The position numbers and the translations under genes were made by a program. A stretch of 64,000 nt of DNA, from contig JBKBMG010000006.1 of the NCBI GenBank assembly GCA_046295975.1, positions 1 through 64,000 on the forward strand, written 5' to 3'. The notes under the pieces are model-generated. The model was not told the origin of the DNA. It worked only from the letters and a program-made list of their open reading frames with translations, and made no database searches. Origin of the DNA: UBA2357 sp046295975 (GTDB taxonomy: Bacteria; Pseudomonadota; Gammaproteobacteria; Burkholderiales; Rhodocyclaceae). Of this stretch, positions 53,714 to 64,000 are shown piece by piece (position 1 is the stretch's first letter; every line of letters starts with the position of its first letter).

Positions 53714-54628
53714 TTACTGGCCGTTCAGCGACAGGTGGTCGTTGAGGCGGGCGACCAGGCGCATTGCTTCGCGGAGGTAGCCGCGACCGAACAGGTTCAG
53801 GTGGTTGAGGATGTGGTACAGGCTGTACAAGGGTTTGCGCAGTTCGAAATCGACGTTGAGCGGACGCAACTGTCGGTAGCGCACATAGAAGCTCTGTGGA
53901 AAGCCGCCGAAGAGTTCGGCCATGGCGAGGTCGGATTCGTGGTCGCCGAAATGGCAGGCGGGGTCGAACACCACGGGCTCGCCGTCGGGCAGCACCGCCG
54001 CGTTGCCATGCCATAGATCGCCGTGCAACAGGCTTGGCTGGGGACGGTAGTCCAGATACAGTGCGGCGACCCGATCCATCAGGCGTGTTCCGTCGCGATA
54101 CAGTTCGTTGCCGAAGCCGGCCAGGCGGGCGAATTCGAACTGGGGGTGAAGGCGTTGACGGGCGAAGAACAGCGCCCAGTTGTCGCTTTCGGCATTGCTC
54201 TGAGGTGTCGGACCGCAGAAGTTGTCGCGATGCCAACCGAAGCGCGGGCCTGTGACACCGTGCAGGGTGGCAAGCGCCTCGGCGAAGCGGGTACCGTCTG
54301 CAGCGGTTCGCAGCGGCTGCAGGTCGAGATATTCCAGGATCAGGGCAGCGTGCGTATCGGTTGAGATCACGCCTAGGCAGAGCGGGGTGCGAAAGCTGGC
54401 GCTGCGCGCGATCGCCTCCAGGCCGTCGGCTTCTGCCTCGAGCCGGGACCGCTGTCCGGCGTCGTTCCACTTGATGAACCAGGCCTGCTTTCCACGCGCA
54501 TCGTCAAGACGACAAGTGCGCTGGGTCGGGGCGCCGCCCAGTGGAAGGCAGTCGCCGGGCGCGAAGGCACTGCCGGTGCCTTCAGCGATGTGGCGTGCGA
54601 TGGCGTCGTGCAGATCGGGCGTGAGCAT
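53714..54628 (-). CDS. Fructosamine kinase family protein
   Basis: Ketosamine/fructosamine-3-kinase homologue of 304 residues that phosphorylates sugars attached to protein amines, leading to their release. Motifs: an N-terminal glycine-rich entry (LGGAPTQRTCRL), AWFIKWND for the ATP lysine, the catalytic loop LLHGDLWHGNAAVL and the metal motif VVFDPACHFGDHESDLAM. The length is typical. It lies on the same strand as, and 9 bases after, the protein kinase gene, so they may be co-transcribed. Confidence 0.9.
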   Translation of the reverse strand: MLTPDLHDAIARHIAEGTGSAFAPGDCLPLGGAPTQRTCRLDDARGKQAWFIKWNDAGQRSRLEAEADGLEAIARSASFRTPLCLGVISTDTHAALILEYLDLQPLRTAADGTRFAEALATLHGVTGPRFGWHRDNFCGPTPQSNAESDNWALFFARQRLHPQFEFARLAGFGNELYRDGTRLMDRVAALYLDYRPQPSLLHGDLWHGNAAVLPDGEPVVFDPACHFGDHESDLAMAELFGGFPQSFYVRYRQLRPLNVDFELRKPLYSLYHILNHLNLFGRGYLREAMRLVARLNDHLSLNGQ

Positions 54629-54637
54629 GGGCGGCGA

Positions 54638-55939
54638 TCAGATGTTCGCGATGCGTGCGTTGGCGAGCGACAGGCGGGTGGAGAGGACTTCGAGGAAGCT
54701 TTTGTAGAAGTGCATGCGGCAGGTGTCGGACGCGTGTTCGAGGGCGCTGGCGGTTATGCAGGCAACGTCCACGTCGGTGACGGCTTCGACCGAGGCCGAG
54801 CGGATGCCGCCGCCGGCGGAGAACAGCGCCATCTCGCCGAAACAGTCGCCACGGGTGAGCAGGTTGAGGAGCTTGCCGCGTTTGCGCACCCGTGCTTCTC
54901 CGCTGGCGAGAAAGCAGAAATGGTCGCCGGCTTCGCCTTCGCGCATGATCAGCGCCCCTGGCTTCTCGCGGCGCCAGCGGGAAAAATTCACCACTTCCCA
55001 CAACTCGACGTCGGAAAACTCGCGGAAGAACTCGAGTTCCCTGAGTGTCTGGAATTTCTCGGTGTCGGGGACAGGCTCGTCTGCGGCGAAGGCACCGCTG
55101 CGGAAGGCATGGGCGAGATCGTGGGAAAACTCGGTCCAGTTCTGGTAGCGTCGCTCAAGATCGCGTTCCATCGCCCGCCGGACGATGGCGTCGAGTGCGG
55201 CCGGCACCTCGGGCCGGAAGTCCGATGGGCGCGGCGGTGTTCCGTGGGTGATGCGGTAGACCAGGCTGTAGTTGTTGTCTCCCTCGAAAGGCAGGCGGCC
55301 GGTGAGCAACTGGAACATCACCACGCCCAGTGAATAGATGTCGGCGCGCTGATCCACCGGCATGTCACGGATTTGCTGTGGCGACATGTAGGCCGGCGAG
55401 CCGACGCCGGCGACCTGGGTGGTGTCGCCCGAGAGGTGGAAGGCCGCGCCAAAATCCGACAGCTTGATGTCCTGGCCGTCGGGCGAGACCAGCAGGATGT
55501 TGGCCGGCTTGATGTCGCGATGGGTGATGCCGAGCCGGAAGGCGTAGTCGAGTGCGCGGGTGCACTTGAAGATGATCTCGACCAGGCGGTCGAAGGGCAG
55601 TAGCCGATCGGCTTCCGTGAAGGCATCCAGCGTGCCGCCGGGTACGTATTCCATGACCACGAAGGCCTCGTTCTCGTCCACCGAGGCGTCGTAGATCTGC
55701 GCGATGTGCGGGTGGGTGAGCTTGCCGGCGAGTGCGGCTTCGTTCATCAGCAGATGGCGGTAAAGCTGGCCGCGGTCACGGTCGCGCAGCATCTCGGGGT
55801 GCATCTGCTTGAGTGCGACTTCACGCCGGGCGAAGGGGTCGTAGGCGAGGTAGACCAGGCTGGTGGCGCCCTCGCCGATCAGACCGCGGATCTCGTACTT
55901 GCCGATGCGCGTCTGTGCCGTTCTGCCCGGCGCGCTCAT
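54638..55939 (-). CDS. Ser/Thr protein kinase fused to a cyclic nucleotide-binding domain
   Basis: Cytoplasmic Hanks-type kinase of 433 residues. The kinase domain (about 13-280) has the glycine loop LIGEGATSLVYLAYD, the ATP lysine in VALKQM, the catalytic loop HRDIKPANILL, DFGAAF and SPAYMSPQQ. After a short linker a cNMP-binding beta-roll follows (about 300-420) with GEAGDHFCFLASGEARV and GDCFGEMALFS. The combination suggests kinase output tuned by cAMP, c-di-GMP or c-GMP; the ligand is not readable. ATG 55939 lies 8 bases after the argH stop codon on the same strand. Confidence 0.88.
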   Translation of the reverse strand: MSAPGRTAQTRIGKYEIRGLIGEGATSLVYLAYDPFARREVALKQMHPEMLRDRDRGQLYRHLLMNEAALAGKLTHPHIAQIYDASVDENEAFVVMEYVPGGTLDAFTEADRLLPFDRLVEIIFKCTRALDYAFRLGITHRDIKPANILLVSPDGQDIKLSDFGAAFHLSGDTTQVAGVGSPAYMSPQQIRDMPVDQRADIYSLGVVMFQLLTGRLPFEGDNNYSLVYRITHGTPPRPSDFRPEVPAALDAIVRRAMERDLERRYQNWTEFSHDLAHAFRSGAFAADEPVPDTEKFQTLRELEFFREFSDVELWEVVNFSRWRREKPGALIMREGEAGDHFCFLASGEARVRKRGKLLNLLTRGDCFGEMALFSAGGGIRSASVEAVTDVDVACITASALEHASDTCRMHFYKSFLEVLSTRLSLANARIANI

Positions 55940-55946
55940 TGCGACG

Positions 55947-57344
<1,398 letters not shown>

Positions 57345-57420
57345 AATGGCGGGAAGGGTCGGAATACCGCCCGGTGGGCGCGGCCAGTATGGCACGGTGC
57401 GCCCCGGGCCCGGAGAACGA

Positions 57421-58437
57421 GTGGAAAGTATAAAGCAAAAGCCCAACCCGCCCGCGGCGCACGCGATGCTGCCGGATTTCCGAAATCTGGGGGTGATGCT
57501 GCGGGTGCTGGTGCTGGTGAACCTGCTTGCGATGGGCACGGTGTTGATCACCCAGCCGGACGCGCGCGCACTTGCCGACGATGCGGTGGCGATGGCCGGC
57601 AAGCTGGAACTCCCGCTGTTTCTTGCCATCCTGCTGCTCTACCTGATCCAGCCGTGGCTGGCCCGGCGTTCGCGGCGGGTGGGCACCTTGGCGGTGCTGG
57701 CGTTGGCTGCCGCGGTGGCGGGGGGGCTGTTCCCCTTGCTCACGGTGGATGCCGGCGACAGCCGCTGGCGCTGGATGGTCTGGGCGATGGCGGCGGGCGG
57801 CTGTTGCATTATGTATTTCGAGCATCGCAATCGGCGGTTTTCGCCGGCCCTTACCGAGGCGCGTCTGATGGCGCTGACGGCAAGAATCAGGCCGCATTTC
57901 CTGTTCAATGCGCTCAACGGTGTGTTGGGCGTGATGCGCACCGATCCTCGCCGTGCCGAGCGCGCGCTGGAGGAGTTGGCGGACCTGTTTCGCGCGCTGA
58001 TGAAGGAAAACCGTGAGCTGGTGCCCTTGCGCAACGAGATCGTGCTGTGCGAGCGCTATGTCGACCTGGAGGAGTTGCGCCTAGGTGACCGCCTGCAGGT
58101 GCGCTGGTCGCTTGAGGGCTGTCCGCGCGATGCGCTGGTGCCGCCGCTGATGCTCCAGCCGTTGCTGGAGAACGCCGTGTACCACGGCATAGAACCGGCC
58201 GAAGCGCCCGGTGAGATCGTGGTGCGGGGGCGGCGCAAGGGCAATGAGATCATCCTCAGGGTGGAGAACCCGACCCACGATTCGGAGCGCCACCATGTGG
58301 GCAACCGCATGGCGCTCGACAACATCAAGGAGCGATTGATGCTGTTCTTTGACCTGGAAGCCCGGCTCGAGACCGATGTGAAGAGCGGTCAGTACCGGGT
58401 CACGATCAAACTCCCCTACCGCAAGGCGGCCTCATGA
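57421..58437 (+). CDS. algZ: LytS/AlgZ-family sensor histidine kinase
   Basis: Membrane kinase of 338 residues. Four hydrophobic helices occupy about residues 20-135, followed by the His_kinase domain with the phospho-acceptor motif RPHFLFNALNGVLGVMR. An atypical ATPase ends it (MLQPLLENAVYHGIE, NRMALDNIKERL). The GTG at 57421 has GGAGAA upstream. It overlaps the regulator gene by four bases. Place and type match AlgZ (FimS), which with AlgR governs surface motility and exopolysaccharide in Pseudomonas; targets here are unknown. Confidence 0.88.
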   Translation: MESIKQKPNPPAAHAMLPDFRNLGVMLRVLVLVNLLAMGTVLITQPDARALADDAVAMAGKLELPLFLAILLLYLIQPWLARRSRRVGTLAVLALAAAVAGGLFPLLTVDAGDSRWRWMVWAMAAGGCCIMYFEHRNRRFSPALTEARLMALTARIRPHFLFNALNGVLGVMRTDPRRAERALEELADLFRALMKENRELVPLRNEIVLCERYVDLEELRLGDRLQVRWSLEGCPRDALVPPLMLQPLLENAVYHGIEPAEAPGEIVVRGRRKGNEIILRVENPTHDSERHHVGNRMALDNIKERLMLFFDLEARLETDVKSGQYRVTIKLPYRKAAS

Positions 58438-59195
58438 ACGCGGCGCGACTGGCAGTGCTGATCGTCGACGACGAGGCGCCGGCGCGGGCCCGCCTGCGTG
58501 AATTGCTGGGCGACATCGCCGACGAGCAGCCGACCGAAGTTGTCGGCATGGCGGCCAACGGCATGGAGGCGCTGCGCCTGCTGGAGCATGCCCGGGCCGA
58601 CGTGGTGCTGGCGGACATCCGCATGCCGGTGATGGACGGCGTGGAGCTCGCCCGTCATCTCGCGCGTCTCGATCTGCCACCGGTGGTGATCTTCACCACC
58701 GCGTTCGACGAGTACGCGGTCGATGCCTTCGAAGTGGCGGCCACCGACTATCTGCTCAAGCCGGTGCGTGCCACTCGCCTGGCCGAAGCGTTGGCCCGGG
58801 CGCGGCGCAAGCGCCCGGGCAATGCGGAGGGGTTGGCGGCGCTGGCTCCGGATGCGCGCCGCCATTTCAGCGTCAGCGAACGCGGGCGGATATTGCTGGT
58901 GCCGGTGGATGAGGTGGTGTTCCTGAAGGCGGAACTCAAATACGTGACCGCGTTCTGCGCGACGCGCAGCTATTTGCTGGACGAATCGCTGGTCCAGCTC
59001 GAGCAGGAGTTTCCCGAGCGCTTTCTGCGCATACACCGCAACTGCCTGGTGGCCCGTGCGGCGATCGCGGGGGTGGAGCGGGCAGTGGGGGACGACGGCG
59101 ACGCACACTGGGAGGTATTGCTCAAGGGCTGCGACGAACGCCTGCCGGTAAGCCGCCGCCAGTGGCCGGCGATCAAGGCCGCGCTGGGTCTCTGA
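58434..59195 (+). CDS. algR: LytTR-family response regulator AlgR
   Basis: Regulator of 253 residues. The receiver domain has VLIVDDEAPARARL, the phospho-Asp in VVLADIRMPVMDGVEL and the Lys in YLLKPV. A LytTR DNA-binding domain follows from about 145 (LLVPVDEVVFLKAELKYVTA, FLRIHRNCLVARAAI). It is translationally coupled to the kinase by an ATGA overlap. In Pseudomonas the algR gene is directly followed by hemC; here ppc is inserted between them. Confidence 0.9.
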   Translation: MNAARLAVLIVDDEAPARARLRELLGDIADEQPTEVVGMAANGMEALRLLEHARADVVLADIRMPVMDGVELARHLARLDLPPVVIFTTAFDEYAVDAFEVAATDYLLKPVRATRLAEALARARRKRPGNAEGLAALAPDARRHFSVSERGRILLVPVDEVVFLKAELKYVTAFCATRSYLLDESLVQLEQEFPERFLRIHRNCLVARAAIAGVERAVGDDGDAHWEVLLKGCDERLPVSRRQWPAIKAALGL

Positions 59196-59223
59196 GCCAA
59201 GCCCTGCAACGTCCCGAGTAGGG

Positions 59224-59253
59224 AAAACGCCCCGGAGTGGTCACTCCGGGGCG
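59224..59253 (-). terminator. Terminator of ppc (also facing algR)
   Basis: CGCCCCGGAGTG (59228-59239) pairs exactly with CACTCCGGGGCG (59242-59253). On the minus strand the stem is followed by TTTTCCC, so it serves ppc best. Confidence 0.8.
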
Positions 59254-59259
59254 CATGCA

Positions 59260-62007
<2,748 letters not shown>

Positions 62008-62092
62008 GGAATTACTGTTCCTGATGAGGTTTGATACGAGCACGGGTCGGGCCGACCCCTTGGCGGTCGGCCAGGGTCGGCATTGGGGCACA

Positions 62093-62101
62093 TGCTAGAA
62101 T
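62093..62101 (+). promoter_or_regulatory. Extended -10 element upstream of hemC
   Basis: TG-C-TAGAAT (62093-62101) could start the hemC message near 62108, about 115 bases before the gene. No good -35 is present. Confidence 0.35.
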
Positions 62102-62223
62102 GCCGGCCAACGGCCATGACCATGCCGCTCGTATGGATGTTGTGCGCCGTGCCGCGCCGATGGAGGCCGCTTGCAACATTATTGTTCGATTCCCGATCGG
62201 AGTCCTGTTTAGTGAGTCAATCC

Positions 62224-63159
62224 ATGTCCGGTTTCAACCCGCCCGAACGCATTGTCATTGCAACACGTGAAAGCCGGCTCGCCCTGTGGCAGGCTGAGCA
62301 CGTCAAGTCCCGTCTCGAGGCATTGTATCCTGCCTGCCGCGTCGAGTTGCTGGGCATGACCACGCGCGGCGATCAGATCCTGGATCGGCCGCTTGCCAAG
62401 GTCGGTGGCAAGGGTTTGTTCGTGAAGGAACTCGAGACCGCATTGCTGGATGGTCGCGCCGACATCGCGGTGCACTCGATGAAGGATGTGCCGATGACGA
62501 TGGAGGCACCGTTCCGGCTGGCCTGCATCAGCGAGCGCGAACTGCCTCTCGACGCCTTCGTCTCGAACCGTTACGAAAACCTTGACGACCTGCCGCCGGG
62601 GGCGGTGGTCGGGACTTCGTCCTTGCGTCGCGAATCGCAGCTGCATGTGCATCATCCCTACCTCGCGGTCACTTCGTTGCGCGGCAATCTCGATACCCGT
62701 CTGCGCAAGCTCGACGAAGGGCAGTACGACGCAATCATCCTCGCCGCGGCCGGGCTCAAGCGCCTCGGGCTGGGCGAGCGCATCCGTTCGCTGCTGCCCG
62801 CCGAGCGCTCGCTGCCGGCCGCCGGGCAGGGTGCCCTCGGCATCGAATGTCTGGCTTCGCGCGACGACGTGGCCGCCTGGCTGGCGCCGCTGCACGATCC
62901 CGCGACCACGGCCTGCGTGCTCGCCGAGCGTGCGGTATCGCGGGCACTCGCGGGCAGTTGCGAGGTTCCGCTGGGCGCCTACGCCGAGATCCGTGACGGC
63001 ATGCTGTGCTTGCGCGGCTTCGTTGCGCTGCCGGACGGCAGTCGCATGGTTCGTGCCGAGCGCGAGGGCGCTCCGGCCGAGGCAGAAGCGCTCGGCCTGG
63101 CGCTTGCGGCCGCCTTGCGCGAACAGGGCGCCGACGAGATTCTGGCACAACTGGGCTAG
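62224..63159 (+). CDS. hemC: Hydroxymethylbilane synthase (porphobilinogen deaminase)
   Basis: Joins four porphobilinogens into hydroxymethylbilane, 311 residues. Conserved parts are IVIATRESRLALWQAEHV, DIAVHSMKDVPM, TSSLRRESQL and the dipyrromethane cofactor cysteine in ALAGSCEVPLGAYA. ATG 62224 gives the standard start. hemD follows after five bases, and hemX begins after that: a hemC-hemD-hemX operon. Confidence 0.96.
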   Translation: MSGFNPPERIVIATRESRLALWQAEHVKSRLEALYPACRVELLGMTTRGDQILDRPLAKVGGKGLFVKELETALLDGRADIAVHSMKDVPMTMEAPFRLACISERELPLDAFVSNRYENLDDLPPGAVVGTSSLRRESQLHVHHPYLAVTSLRGNLDTRLRKLDEGQYDAIILAAAGLKRLGLGERIRSLLPAERSLPAAGQGALGIECLASRDDVAAWLAPLHDPATTACVLAERAVSRALAGSCEVPLGAYAEIRDGMLCLRGFVALPDGSRMVRAEREGAPAEAEALGLALAAALREQGADEILAQLG

Positions 63160-63164
63160 CTGGC

Positions 63165-63953
63165 GTGGTCAAGGGGCTCGCCGGTCGACGCATCCTGGTC
63201 ACCCGGCCGCAGGCCCAGGCGGCAAGCCTGAGCGATGCGATCCGGGCCCGTGGCGGCGAACCGCTGGTGTTTCCGCTGCTGGCGATTGCCGCGGTAGACA
63301 ACGGCGGTCGCGCGGCGCTCGATGCCGTGGCGGCGCGGCTGGACGACTTTGACCTGGCCTTCTTCGTCAGTCCCAATGCGGTGGCGCATGGGCTGGCGGC
63401 CATGCGCGCGCGCCGCGCCTGGCCGCCACATCTGCGTGTTGCCACCGTCGGCAAGGGCAGCGAACAGGCGCTGCGCGATCATGGCTTCGACTCGGTGATT
63501 GCGCCACAGCAGGGCTTCGACAGCGAGGCGGTGCTGGCCTTGCCCGAGTTCCAGGCGGAGGCGGTGCGCGACAAGCGCGTTCTGATCTTTCGCGGCGACG
63601 GCGGGCGCGAGCTGCTGGGCGATGAACTGGTGACGCGCGGCGCGCTGGTCGAGAAGGTGTGCTGTTATCAGCGCAGCTGCCCTGACGCCGACGCCGGCCC
63701 GGTGATCGCGCTGGCGCGCGACGGGGCGCTGCATGCGATTACCCTGACCAGCAGCGAGGCCGTCGGCAATCTGCGACAGCTTGCGGGCGAGGGCGGCATG
63801 GCCGTGTTGTGCCCTTTGCCGGTCTTCGTGCCGCATCCGCGTATCGCCCGCTTTGCCCGCGAGGCAGGCTTTGCGCACGTGCTCGAATGCGCCCCGGGTG
63901 ATGACGGTTTGCTGGCGGCGCTCGAATCGCATCTGTCCGCAAGTCTCGGTTAA
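63165..63953 (+). CDS. hemD: Uroporphyrinogen-III synthase
   Basis: Closes hydroxymethylbilane to uroporphyrinogen III, 262 residues. This family is poorly conserved; recognisable parts are the N-terminal GRRILVTRPQAQAASL, FFVSPNAVAHGL and the C-terminal ITLTSSEAVGNL. The GTG at 63165 is the likely start. The position between hemC and a hemX start strengthens the call. Confidence 0.92.
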   Translation: MVKGLAGRRILVTRPQAQAASLSDAIRARGGEPLVFPLLAIAAVDNGGRAALDAVAARLDDFDLAFFVSPNAVAHGLAAMRARRAWPPHLRVATVGKGSEQALRDHGFDSVIAPQQGFDSEAVLALPEFQAEAVRDKRVLIFRGDGGRELLGDELVTRGALVEKVCCYQRSCPDADAGPVIALARDGALHAITLTSSEAVGNLRQLAGEGGMAVLCPLPVFVPHPRIARFAREAGFAHVLECAPGDDGLLAALESHLSASLG

Positions 63954-63962
63954 ACTCGTGCC

Positions 63963-64000
63963 ATGAAAAAGAAAGAACTCCCCGCGCTGACCCTGCCGCC
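63963..64000 (+). CDS. hemX: Start of hemX (uroporphyrinogen-III C-methyltransferase-like protein), truncated by the window edge
   Basis: Only MKKKELPALTLPP is present, nine bases after hemD. The basic start followed by a Pro-rich segment before an expected membrane helix, together with the hemC-hemD order, suggests hemX. Twelve codons cannot prove it. Confidence 0.5.
   Translation, partial: MKKKELPALTLP

Overview
The window is a high-GC, gene-dense chromosomal segment. Gene order, codon usage and content point to a betaproteobacterium of the Rhodocyclales (Thauera/Azoarcus type). This rests on the bc1 complex followed by sspA-sspB, HrcA/CIRCE-controlled groESL, an Lrp-type regulator next to a PutA that lacks the DNA-binding domain, argH-algZ-algR-hemC-hemD order, and a complete quinohemoprotein amine dehydrogenase locus. 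The genus is inferred from gene content only.

Region 1 (1-16.4 kb): the 5' end of a vgrG-like gene runs off the left edge. It is followed by a chemoreceptor broken by an assembly gap, and then by the quinohemoprotein amine dehydrogenase (QHNDH) locus: qhpF (exporter), qhpE (subtilisin-like protease), qhpG (flavin monooxygenase), divergent qhpR (AraC regulator), a DUF5610 gene, and the structural/maturation operon qhpA-qhpD-qhpC-qhpB. The gamma subunit QhpC keeps every residue known to form the three Cys-Asp/Glu thioethers and the cysteine tryptophylquinone. A 143-bp MITE-like repeat and a hairpin terminator close the locus, and a medium-chain acyl-CoA synthetase follows that could feed the products of amine oxidation into beta-oxidation.

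Region 2 (16.4-30 kb): a zinc-ribbon/PD-(D/E)XK-type protein, the 4.5S SRP RNA, a ZIP metal transporter, the dnaX-ybaB-recR replication/repair cluster, the cytochrome bc1 operon petABC, sspA-sspB, a bacteriohemerythrin, dadA and fbp.

Region 3 (30-39.7 kb): amino-acid use: a PutR-like Lrp regulator divergent from usp, an AGCS sodium:alanine/glycine symporter and the giant bifunctional putA. These are followed by tamA and a secreted protein with two PilJ-type domains.

Region 4 (39.7-50.6 kb): groES-groEL with overlapping sigma-32/sigma-70 promoter and CIRCE operator, a TctD/TctE-like two-component pair, tRNA-Phe, an EamA transporter, a HisN-like phosphatase, and hemA-prfA-prmC-grxD.

Region 5 (50.6-53.5 kb): a compact four-gene minus-strand operon: a Tat-exported protein with an SPGYWKNH motif, a PqqD-like peptide chaperone, an HprK-related kinase and a nucleotidyltransferase. 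This matches the uncharacterised 'HPr-rel-A' system and is the strongest candidate in the window for undescribed biology.

Region 6 (53.7-64 kb): fructosamine kinase, a Ser/Thr kinase fused to a cyclic-nucleotide-binding domain, argH, algZ-algR, ppc, hemC-hemD and the start of hemX.

Sequence quality: ten Ns followed by a 20-C run interrupt the chemoreceptor. No transposase, prophage or CRISPR array is visible.
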